From Caproiciproducens sp. NJN-50 (GTDB lineage: Bacteria; Bacillota; Clostridia; Oscillospirales; Acutalibacteraceae), in the NCBI RefSeq assembly GCF_004103755.1, contig NZ_CP035283.1:3162001-3226000 (forward strand): a DNA stretch of 64,000 bases, read 5' to 3'. The translations under genes were made by a program, and so were the position numbers. A model generated the notes under the pieces. That model saw only the letters and a program-made list of their open reading frames with translations, ran no database searches and was not told the origin of the DNA. Positions 57,241-64,000 of the stretch are shown here, one piece after another. The number at the start of each line of letters is the position of its first letter. Positions within the stretch are counted from its first letter, which is position 1.

Positions 57241-57406
57241 GTGCCCCGCGCAGAAGGACATCCGAGGCGTTCGGCGGCCGCGGATGAAACTGATCGCCGG
57301 CGGCACCCTCTCTCTTTTCCGGTGGGTCTGAGTGCAAAGCGTGAAAAGAAGCGGCAGTTCAACTTAGGAACGACAGCCCGGCATTTATGGAGAAGGGCCG
57401 CCAAAG

Positions 57407-57447
57407 GAACGGGCCGTTCGGGGATCATCCCGGACGGCCCGTTCCTT
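57407..57447. terminator. Intrinsic terminator at the end of hemW
   Basis: GAACGGGCCGT...ACGGCCCGTTC with an inner GGGAT/ATCCC stem and T4 on the plus side, CCTTT on the minus side. The hemW stop lies inside it. Confidence 0.75.
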
Positions 57448-58558
57448 TTCCCTGTGGGGCATAGAGGATTCCCGCCGTCAGCGCGTTCGAGACCAGGAAT
57501 CCGCGCGGAGTGAAACGGAAGCCATCTTCCGTGCAGACGGTCAGTCCGGCGGCCTCGTAGCGTTTCGCCGCCGATTTCATCCGCTCAGGAACCGGGTGCC
57601 CGAACCTTTTCAGGCAGCGCGCGTCGGTCAGGCCTTCGGCCAGGCGCAGCGCCAACATTGCGAACTCCTCAAATCCGCCTCCATCCCCCTCGGAAGCAGC
57701 CGGCTCGCCGCGCAGGAACGCGCCGATACTTCTTCGATTGGAATAGCGGCGTCCGTCCAGAAACGAATGCGCCGCTGGGCCGAAGCCCAGATATTCCTCG
57801 TCACGCCAGTATTTCAGATTGTGCCGGCTCTGAAATCCATTTTTCGCGAAATTCGAGATTTCATATTGACGAAATCCATGCCGCTCCAGCTCTTCGCAGG
57901 CGGAAAGATACAGGGAAGCCGCCCCGTCTTCGTCCGGCAGGCGCAGGCTTTCCCGGTTTTTGAAATAGGCCGTGCCCGGCTCCACTTTCAATAGATAAGC
58001 CGAAACATGGGACGCGCCCGCCCTCGCGCAGAATTCCGCCGAAGCGCGCAGGCTTTTTTCCGTCTGGCCCTGTACCGCCAGCATCAGGTCGAGCGAAAGA
58101 TTCTCAAAGCCCGCGGACCGCGCCTCCGCAATGCATTTTTCCGCCTGTTCCGCCGTGTGCCGGCGGCCCAGCAGCCGCAGCTCCCCGTCGTCCGCCGACT
58201 GAAGCCCCAGCGACAGCCGGTTGACGCCCGCCGCACGGATCTCCCTGAAAAAACCGGACAGATCGTCCCCGGGATTTGCCTCCGCGGTGATTTCTGCCCG
58301 TTCCAGCCCGAACCCCCGCCGCGCGGCCTCCAGAATCCGGATGATCCGCCTCGCGCCGAGCAGGCTTGGCGTTCCGCCGCCGAAATAGAGCGTGTCCGCC
58401 TTCCGGCCCGTTCGTTCCGATTCGTATTTTATATCTTGTATAATACGATCAGTATATTCATTCATCCACTCTTCGGTGCCCCGGATGGAGTAGAAGTCGC
58501 AGTAAGGGCACTTGCCGTCGCAGAACGGAACATGAACATATAATCCGATGTCACTCAT
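57425..58558 (-). CDS. hemW: Radical SAM heme chaperone HemW
   Basis: 377 residues. The radical SAM cluster motif is PFCDGKCPYCDFYS (Cys-x3-Cys-x2-Cys), directly after LYVHVP. TLYFGGGTPSLLGARRIIRI is the glycine-rich SAM loop; ITAEANPGD, GVNRLSLGLQSADDGELRLL and SLDLMLAVQGQTEKSLRASA follow. The C-terminal HemN-like domain has HNLKYWRDEEYLGFGPAAHS. The fourth Cys that marks true coproporphyrinogen oxidase HemN (CPYCxCxC) is absent, so this is the HemW type that handles heme, not an oxidase. It overlaps lepA by 8 bases; the lepA-hemW pair is widespread in Firmicutes. Confidence 0.93.
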   Translation of the reverse strand: MSDIGLYVHVPFCDGKCPYCDFYSIRGTEEWMNEYTDRIIQDIKYESERTGRKADTLYFGGGTPSLLGARRIIRILEAARRGFGLERAEITAEANPGDDLSGFFREIRAAGVNRLSLGLQSADDGELRLLGRRHTAEQAEKCIAEARSAGFENLSLDLMLAVQGQTEKSLRASAEFCARAGASHVSAYLLKVEPGTAYFKNRESLRLPDEDGAASLYLSACEELERHGFRQYEISNFAKNGFQSRHNLKYWRDEEYLGFGPAAHSFLDGRRYSNRRSIGAFLRGEPAASEGDGGGFEEFAMLALRLAEGLTDARCLKRFGHPVPERMKSAAKRYEAAGLTVCTEDGFRFTPRGFLVSNALTAGILYAPQGKGTGRPG

Positions 58559-60359
58559 CCAATTTCAGCACGCTCATGAACGCCTCCTGCGGCACTTCCA
58601 CCGTGCCGAGCTGCCGCATGCGCTTCTTACCTTCCTTCTGCTTTTCAAGCAGCTTCTTTTTGCGCGAAATGTCGCCGCCGTAGCACTTGGCCAGAACGTC
58701 CTTGCGAAGCGCCTTGACGGTTTCGCGCGCGATGATCCGCCCGCCGATGCACGCCTGGATCGGCACTTCAAAAAGCTGGCGCGGAATCTTGTCCTTCAGT
58801 TTTTCGGCCATCTTGCGGGCGCGGGCATATGCCTTTTCCTCATGAATAATAAAGGAAAGCGCGTCGACGGTCTCGCCGTTGAGCATGATGTCCAGCTTGA
58901 CCAGCTTGCTCTTCTGGTAGCCTTTCAGCTCGTAGTCGAACGATGCGTAGCCGCGGGTGCGGCTTTTCAGCGCGTCGAAGAAATCGTAGATGATCTCGTT
59001 GAGCGGCAGCTCGTAGTGGATATCGACGCGGTCGGCGTCCACATATTTCATGTCGATGAAAGTCCCCCTGCGCTCCTGGCACAGGTCCATGATATTGCCG
59101 ACATACTCCTTCGGCGTGTAGATATGCGAGTCGGTGATCGGCTCCTGCGCCTCCGCGATCAGCGCGGGGTCCGGGTAATTGGTCGGGTTGTCAATGGAGA
59201 TCATCTCGCCGTCCGTTTTGAGGATATGATAGACCACGCTCGGCGCGGTTGTGATCAGATCGAGATCGTATTCGCGCTCCAGCCGTTCCTGGATGATCTC
59301 CATGTGCAGCAGGCCAAGAAAGCCGCAGCGGAAGCCGAATCCCAGCGCGGCGGAGGTTTCCGGCTCAAAGGAGAGCGCCGCGTCGTTGAGCTGGAGCTTT
59401 TCGAGCGCGTCGCGCAGGTCCGGGTACTTGGCGCCGTCCGCAGGGTAGATGCCGCAGAACACCATCGGCTGCACCGGGTGATACCCGGGCAGCGGCTCCT
59501 TTGCGGGGCGGTCCGCCAGCGTGACGGTGTCCCCGACGCGCGCCTCCCGCACCGCCTTGATCGAAGCGGAAATCACCCCGACCTCCCCGGCCTTCAGGCA
59601 TTCGCTGGGTTCAAAGCGGGTCGCGCGCATATACCCGCACTCCACCACGGTGAACTCGCTGCCGACGGACATCATGCGGATGACGTCGCCGGGCCGGACC
59701 TGGCCGTCCTTGACGCGCACATGCACGACCACGCCTTTATACGGGTCGTAGTAAGAGTCGAAGATCAGCGCCCTTAACGGAGCGTCCTCGTCCCCCAGCG
59801 GCGGCGGCACGTTTTTGACGATCTGCTCCATGACCGCCTGAATGTTCGTCCCCATTTTCGCGGAGACGCAGGGCGCCTCGTCGGCGGGGATGCCGATCAC
59901 GTCCTCGATCTCCTTCCGGACCTCCTCCGGGCGCGCGGAGGGAAGGTCGATCTTGTTGATGACGGGGACAATTTCCAGACCCGCGTCCACCGCGAGGTAG
60001 GTGTTCGCCAGCGTCTGGGCCTCGATACCCTGGGAGGCGTCCACGACAAGCACGGCGCCCTCGCACGCGGCGAGCGAGCGCGAGACCTCGTAATTGAAAT
60101 CGACGTGGCCGGGCGTGTCGATCAGATTGAAAACATAGTCCTGCCCGTCCTGCGCGTTATAAACCAGCGTGACGGCGTGCGCCTTGATCGTGATGCCCCG
60201 CTCACGCTCCAGGTCCATATCGTCCAGAATCTGGTCCTCCATGTCGCGCAGCGCGACGGACTTCGTCTGTTCCAGAATGCGGTCCGCCAGCGTGCTTTTT
60301 CCGTGATCGATATGTGCGATAATGCAGAAATTGCGGATTCTGTCGCGTGGTATTGCCAA
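58551..60359 (-). CDS. lepA: Elongation factor 4 (LepA), ribosome back-translocase
   Basis: 602 residues from TTG 60359 (MAIPRDRIRNF, the usual start); a GTG at 60368 would add three residues. The GTPase domain holds FCIIAHIDHGKSTLADRILE (G1), DLERERGITIKAHAV (G2), IDTPGHVDFNYEVSRSLAAC (G3) and VINKIDLPSA (G4). EF-G-like domains II, III and V follow, then the LepA-specific C-terminal domain with KLDIMLNGETVDALSFIIHE, FEVPIQACIGGRIIARETVK and AKCYGGDISRKKKLLEKQKE. It binds stalled ribosomes under stress or helps assembly. A TGGTATAAT -10 lies at 60441-60449 on the minus strand. Confidence 0.97.
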   Translation of the reverse strand: MAIPRDRIRNFCIIAHIDHGKSTLADRILEQTKSVALRDMEDQILDDMDLERERGITIKAHAVTLVYNAQDGQDYVFNLIDTPGHVDFNYEVSRSLAACEGAVLVVDASQGIEAQTLANTYLAVDAGLEIVPVINKIDLPSARPEEVRKEIEDVIGIPADEAPCVSAKMGTNIQAVMEQIVKNVPPPLGDEDAPLRALIFDSYYDPYKGVVVHVRVKDGQVRPGDVIRMMSVGSEFTVVECGYMRATRFEPSECLKAGEVGVISASIKAVREARVGDTVTLADRPAKEPLPGYHPVQPMVFCGIYPADGAKYPDLRDALEKLQLNDAALSFEPETSAALGFGFRCGFLGLLHMEIIQERLEREYDLDLITTAPSVVYHILKTDGEMISIDNPTNYPDPALIAEAQEPITDSHIYTPKEYVGNIMDLCQERRGTFIDMKYVDADRVDIHYELPLNEIIYDFFDALKSRTRGYASFDYELKGYQKSKLVKLDIMLNGETVDALSFIIHEEKAYARARKMAEKLKDKIPRQLFEVPIQACIGGRIIARETVKALRKDVLAKCYGGDISRKKKLLEKQKEGKKRMRQLGTVEVPQEAFMSVLKLDE

Positions 60360-60440
60360 TCCAATCACCGTTCCTGACTAAAAAATCAGTTCCATCCCGA
60401 TTTTCCGGGAACAGAACCGGCATTTCAAAAAATTATCTGT

Positions 60441-60449
60441 ATTATACCA
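60441..60449 (-). promoter_or_regulatory. Extended -10 promoter of lepA-hemW
   Basis: Minus strand TGGTATAAT; the -35 is weak. The ~75-base leader contains GTTCTGTTCCCGG pairing with CGGGATGGAAC (60389-60421). Confidence 0.5.
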
Positions 60450-60495
60450 TAAGAATCAGGAAAAGAAAACGGCGCGGCGGCCAAAACATTCTTCG

Positions 60496-60524
60496 TTGAC
60501 AAGATCGTATAGATACTATACAAT
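60496..60524 (+). promoter_or_regulatory. marR promoter with palindromic operator
   Basis: TTGACA (60496-60501), 17 bases, TACAAT (60519-60524). Between and overlapping the -10 lies GTATAG-ATA-CTATAC (60507-60521), a perfect inverted repeat. The A of the first ATG (60531) is seven bases after the -10, which is the expected transcript start. Confidence 0.7.
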
Positions 60525-60530
60525 AAGGAT

Positions 60531-60974
60531 ATGAAAAAAACGGAACGGGAATTCATTGGAGAACAATTATTAAATGTAATGTCGGAATGGATGGAGCGGG
60601 ACGCGCAGTCGCGCCGGTTCGGAACGGACACCCTCCTGTACCATTCGGAGATCCATTTGCTTGCATTTTTGAAGGAACATCCCGGCATTCATGCGGCCCA
60701 GATCGCGCGGCTGCTCGGTCTGACGCGCGGTGCGGTTTCCCAGACTCTGGCCCGCCTTACCGCGAAAGGCTTCATCGTCAAGCAGCGGGACCCGGAAAAC
60801 TGCCGCCGCATCCGGATCACGCTGACTGAAAAAGGCCGGACCGCCTGTAAAAACCACGAGGCTTTGCACCGGCGCAACGAGCAGCGGATCTCCGAAATCC
60901 TGAAGGACGCGGACGAGTCCCGGCTGGCGTTTCTGCGGAACTTTCTGGAACAGCTCGAGAAAGCCCTGCTCTGA
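60531..60974 (+). CDS. MarR family transcriptional regulator
   Basis: 147 residues. The winged helix is clear: YHSEIHLLAFLKEHPGIHAA, QIARLLGLTRGAVSQTLARL, TAKGFIVKQRDPENCRRIRI, TLTEKGRTACKNHEALHRRN, with flanking dimer helices. The ATG at 60531 coincides with the predicted first base of the transcript, so the mRNA may be leaderless. An alternative ATG at 60579 would cut off the first helix, and its ribosome binding site is poor. It is followed 59 bases later by an MFS transporter gene; repression of that exporter and of itself through the palindrome at 60507 is the natural reading. The ligand is unknown. Confidence 0.9.
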   Translation: MKKTEREFIGEQLLNVMSEWMERDAQSRRFGTDTLLYHSEIHLLAFLKEHPGIHAAQIARLLGLTRGAVSQTLARLTAKGFIVKQRDPENCRRIRITLTEKGRTACKNHEALHRRNEQRISEILKDADESRLAFLRNFLEQLEKALL

Positions 60975-61033
60975 GTTCCCGTCCGGGCGGGAAAGGGAAC
61001 CGCCGCCCATTTTTAGAAAAAGGGAGTGTCTCT

Positions 61034-62251
61034 ATGGATCGTCAGGCATTGTGTGAAGAGCGGGAGATCCGGGCCACAAAGCCACTTTTGTTCCTACTGG
61101 CCGCGGCCTGTGCCGCGACCGTTGCCAATCTGTATTACATCCAGCCGCTTCTGTCGCAGGTAGCGGAATCCTTCGGCATCCCGGACGCAAAGGCGGGAAT
61201 GGCTGTGACCGCCACTCAAACCGGCTACGCGCTGGGGCTGTTTCTCTTTGTTCCGCTCGGCGACCGAATCGAGGAACGCGGGCTTCTGGTTAAAATGACT
61301 CTGATCTCCGGCCTGTTCCTTCTGGCCGTCGGATTTTCTCCCAGCCTGCCGTTTCTGCTGGTTTGCAGCTGCGCTCTCGGCGCGGCGACCATTGTCCCGC
61401 AGCTGATCGTTCCCATGACCGCCCATATTTCCGCGCCCGAGGACCGGGGCGGAAACATCGGCACCGTGATGAGCGGCCTGCTCATCGGCATTCTGCTCTC
61501 GCGCACGTTCAGCGGGTTCCTCGGGGCGGCATTCGGCTGGAGGACCGTCTTTTATCTGATGGCGGCGGTGATGCTGGCGTTCGCTCTGCTGCTGCGCTTT
61601 CTGCTGCCGCCCTGCCCCGCCCGGACGCACGAGCCCTACGGAAGGCTTCTTGCTTCCCTTCCCACGCTGGTCAAAACGCTGCCCGTCCTGCGGCAAGCCT
61701 CCATTAACGGCGCGATGATGTTCGGGGCGTTCAGCGCGTTCTGGACCAGCCTGATCTTCCTGCTCCGCACGCCGGCCTTCGGGATGGGCAGCAGGGAGGC
61801 CGGACTGTTCGGCCTGGCGGGGGTCGGCGGCGCGCTGATCGCCCCCCTCGTCGGCCGGATCGCGGACCGCAGGAGCGCCCGGTTCACCGTCGGGATCGGC
61901 GTTCTTCTCTCCTCCTGTTCTTACCTGATTTTTCTGTTTGCGGGAAACACTCTGGCCGGGCTGATCGCGGGCGTCATCCTGCTGGATCTGGGAAATCAGT
62001 CGGGGCAGGTCTCCAATCAGGCGCGGATTCAGGCGCTTTCCGATGAAATGAGAAGCAGGATCAACACGGTCTTCATGGTTTCCTATTTTATCGGCGGCGC
62101 GGCCGGTTCTTCCCTCTCCTCTTTGCTCTGGGGCCTGATGGGCTGGAACGGCGTCTGCCTCGCGGGCGGAGGGATGCTGGCAATCGCTCTTTTTTTCCAT
62201 TTTGTTTTTTACCGGAGACACAAGTGTCTTTCGCCCACGGCGGACACATAG
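61034..62251 (+). CDS. MFS transporter (drug/metabolite efflux type)
   Basis: 405 residues, ATG 61034 after GGGAG, 12 spans. The loop 2-3 motif A is VPLGDRIEERGLLVKMTLIS. LLAAACAATVANLYYIQPLL in the first span, and NLYYxQPLL in particular, is typical of the YgaY/Bcr-like group of MFS exporters. Other blocks: TATQTGYALGLFLFVPLGDR, PMTAHISAPEDRGGNIGTVM, GLLIGILLSRTFSGFLGAAF and GWRTVFYLMAAVM. It is probably an efflux pump regulated by the MarR protein upstream. The last ~10 codons (HKCLSPTADT) fall inside the tandem hairpin repeat, so the C-terminus may have been rewritten by it. Confidence 0.88.
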   Translation: MDRQALCEEREIRATKPLLFLLAAACAATVANLYYIQPLLSQVAESFGIPDAKAGMAVTATQTGYALGLFLFVPLGDRIEERGLLVKMTLISGLFLLAVGFSPSLPFLLVCSCALGAATIVPQLIVPMTAHISAPEDRGGNIGTVMSGLLIGILLSRTFSGFLGAAFGWRTVFYLMAAVMLAFALLLRFLLPPCPARTHEPYGRLLASLPTLVKTLPVLRQASINGAMMFGAFSAFWTSLIFLLRTPAFGMGSREAGLFGLAGVGGALIAPLVGRIADRRSARFTVGIGVLLSSCSYLIFLFAGNTLAGLIAGVILLDLGNQSGQVSNQARIQALSDEMRSRINTVFMVSYFIGGAAGSSLSSLLWGLMGWNGVCLAGGGMLAIALFFHFVFYRRHKCLSPTADT

Positions 62252-62314
62252 TGTCTTTTCGCGCCTGCGGCGGACGCACAGCGTCTTATTCGCCTACGGC
62301 GTTCACGACTTCAG
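62222..62314 (+). repeat. Three tandem ~30-base hairpin repeats at the 3' end of the MFS gene
   Basis: The units start GTGTCTTTCGCCCACGGCGG, GTGTCTTTTCGCGCCTGCGG and GCGTCTTATTCGCCTACGGC, each folding as GTGTC-loop-GACAC or a near relative. The first unit includes the MFS stop codon. Confidence 0.65.
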
Positions 62315-63190
62315 CCTTTTTTGCAGGCCTGAGGCCCGGTGGCTCTTAATACTAAATTTCTCTTATTCCTTTTTCTTTGCGCTCAGGCCGCGCGGGTCTG
62401 TTTTTTCCGGCTTGTGGCACGGTGGCTCTTAACCCAAAATTTCTTCTATTCTATCTTTTTGTCCTCAGGCCGGACTGGCCCGTACTTTCGTAATCAGACG
62501 AAAGTACGCAAAGCCTGAGTCGGGGGGAACTTCAACTTCCCAACGGGAGGGGCACCTAAACGTTCCCCCCGACGCCCCCCGGCACCTGTCATGTAGCACA
62601 TTTATGTTATCAAGCTAATGCTTCCCATTGGACGATTCCCAATCTTACGCCGTATGTAAAAAGATAACTTTCTGAAAATTTTCAGCTTTTAGGTAAATAC
62701 TCTGTGGCTTTAGTTTTTCAGCCCCCGTAGTCAATGAAAAGCAGTTGTTAGAAGAACATAAGAAATCTTCTTGACGGCTCCCGAGGGGTGTTAGGGGGAC
62801 CATCCGGTCCGGACGTGCCTACGGCATACCCGGCTGAGAAAACATCGTTGCTTCCCTGTTTTTTCGCCGCTCCGGGAAAGGAAAGCGTAGATGCAGCGGT
62901 ACGCTGCCCCCCACCCGTACTTTGCTTCCTTTCGGACGGAGCCGAAAGGAAGGGCCTGCGCGGCCTGAGCGCAAATGAAAAAGCAAGAAGAAATGATCGG
63001 TTAAGAGCCACCGGGCCCTAGGCCCGCAAAAAGATCGGGCCTGTCCGGCCCAAGGACAAAAAAGAAAATAGAAGAAGTATTGATTAAGAGTCATCGGGCA
63101 TTAGGCTCGCAAAAGTATGGGCCCGCGCGGCCTGAGCGCAATCATAAAAAATAGAAAAAACAACAGGTTAAGAGTCACCGGGCGAAAGAA
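62315..63190. repeat. Inverted array of ~85-base repeats around a 480-base spacer
   Basis: Two units in one direction (62315-62480) face three in the other (62950-63190). The core is GGTTAAGAGCCACCGGGC or its reverse, near 62333, 62408, 62997, 63080 and 63166. Shared flanks are GGCCTGAGCGCAA and GCCCGCAAAA. The spacer has small inverted repeats (CGTACTTTCGT...ACGAAAGTACG at 62489-62518; GGGGGGAAC...GTTCCCCCC at 62523-62568) and no credible gene. Confidence 0.7.
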
Positions 63191-63227
63191 CTTAAAACCG
63201 ATAAAATATCAAATCGAATATTACCTG

Positions 63228-63256
63228 TTGAATTTTGGTAAATTAAGGATTATAAT
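63228..63256 (+). promoter_or_regulatory. Promoter of ncRNA copy 2
   Basis: TTGAAT, 17 bases, TATAAT, the same -35, spacing and flanks as before copy 1. Confidence 0.75.
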
Positions 63257-63262
63257 AGAATC

Positions 63263-63481
63263 GCAAGGTAAATAAAAAACGCAATGCAGGGATGAAGTGT
63301 TAGCCCACTCCACCCCCTGCATACGGAGCCTAGACCTCCATATACCACGGAATTCACCGCGCATTGCAGGACCTATTATACTTCCTTTTTCTGTTTTTGT
63401 ACAGAGGGGGAAGGATGATCCCCTGACCTGATTGCGCGCGCGCCGGTGTATGGAATGACAAATTCCGTACCGGCGCTTTTT
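63263..63481 (+). ncRNA. Structured 219-nt small RNA, copy 2, with its own promoter and terminator
   Basis: Homologous to 57022-57240 and of the same estimated length. The RNA starts near GCAAGG. GCAGGG pairs with CCCTGC around an inner AGTG/CACT, then TACGGAG-loop-CTCCATA, ACGGAAT, CGCGCATTGC and TATTATACTTCC follow as in copy 1. CTGT-TTTT-GTACAG forms a small hairpin, and the terminator is GCGCCGGT / ACCGGCGC with T5. The loop sequences differ from copy 1 while stems are kept. It sits in a gene-free, repeat-rich zone. Confidence 0.75.
63440..63481 (+). terminator. Terminator of ncRNA copy 2
   Basis: GCGCCGGTGTATGGAAT...ATTCCGTACCGGCGC, then T5. The same design ends copy 1 at 57197-57240. 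Confidence 0.8.
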
Positions 63482-64000
63482 GTTGCCTTGCGGGCGACGT
63501 GATGCCGCTTCCTTCGGCCTGCCGGACAGAACGGCGAAAATTCGCGACTCAGTTTGGCAGGACGGTCTGGGGAATCTCCCAAAGGCAAAGCCCTTGCGCG
63601 GACCCGCCGGTCCATTGGACGAACGTGCCAACGGCGGACGCGATTTCCGCTTGCCGGGAGTTTCTTCCCTCTGTCCCACCCATCTCAGCTAATCATCTCG
63701 CTGTCTGCTGACCGGTGGGCCGTTGGATGCAACGTCATCGTTGCCCGCCGGCGGAATTCCGAATGTATGTGAAAGAAGTATGAACGCGGAAAGTCCAGCC
63801 CATACCCGGCGCAGTGAGAGAGATTCCGCCGGCAAAAAGGGGGCGGAGCGCCTGAACGGCGCTTCGCTCCCGATTTTTTATCAACCGTATGCAACTGCTT
63901 TTTCCTCAGTCCGGACAGGCCCGTTCCTCCGTGCCTAAGGCCCGGAAAGAATAGAGCCGCAAGTCAGTACCGGTTGATATTCCTGTAATACTTGTCGTTC
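63482..64000. other. Gene-free right edge with a REP-like copy
   Basis: No credible gene. 63714-63747 is the third REP-like element (GATGCAACGTCATCGTTGCC). The last ~40 bases (GGTTGATATTCCTGTA) look like a short stretch of 23S rRNA, but nothing before them does. Confidence 0.4.

Noticed and set aside
62315..63190. CRISPR array
   Set aside because: The repeats are ~85 bases apart, degenerate, in both orientations and without unique equal-length spacers; no cas genes are near.
1..64000. tRNA genes
   Set aside because: I looked for the TTCGAnTC arm with matching acceptor stems and found none; a tRNAscan run would settle it.

Overview
The window reads as a chromosome segment of a GC-rich, spore-forming, strictly anaerobic Clostridia member, probably of the Oscillospiraceae/Ruminococcaceae type. 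This rests on pyruvate:ferredoxin oxidoreductase (nifJ), the forespore genes spoVAC and spoVAD, a CIRCE-controlled hrcA-grpE-dnaK-dnaJ operon, strong Shine-Dalgarno sites with many TTG and GTG starts, a PhoP-type box before pstS, and a preQ1-like leader before queT. The genus is not proved by the sequence.

Layout. 1-6.0 kb: a minus-strand housekeeping operon polA-rlmA-membrane glycosyltransferase-like gene-rimI-small membrane protein-tsaD (cut by the left edge). 6.0-13 kb: dusB, a tandem GNAT, degV, a surface InlB-repeat protein, an orphan ABC ATPase and a phosphohexomutase. 13-15.6 kb: spoVAC-spoVAD, divergent from a PadR/HAAS pair that starts on CTG. 15.6-18.3 kb: an AT-rich pair of unknown genes; the secreted one carries a one-base frameshift in a run of seven A in its signal peptide. 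18.4-26.3 kb: KtrB/TrkH, QueT with leader, a CNNM/CBS protein, nifJ and a CBS protein.

26.4-31.3 kb is an AT-rich island of small exported or membrane proteins. Two of them, a protein with a hydrophobic C-terminus and a papain-like protease, share a nearly identical ~410-bp terminator-leader-signal-peptide cassette although their mature proteins are unrelated. A third gene carries a degenerate copy of the leader box.

31.3-38 kb: an XRE regulator with a decapeptide-repeat tail, HtrA, then iscS-thiI-cinA-unknown. 38-47.5 kb: dppABC after a ~420-nt leader, a GNAT, an ECF sigma/anti-sigma pair and pstSCA; both ABC operons lack their ATPase genes here. 47.5-51.6 kb: coaB-coaC-P1 peptidase and two exported proteins. 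51.8-60.4 kb: the dnaK operon and lepA-hemW.

60.5-64 kb: MarR with an MFS transporter, then ~1.75 kb without credible genes, filled with direct, inverted and tandem repeats. Two 219-nt structured RNA genes, each with its own sigma-A promoter and intrinsic terminator, lie at 57.0 and 63.3 kb. They are homologous to each other and are the best candidates here for an unannotated RNA family, unless they prove to be known 6S-like or raiA-like RNAs.
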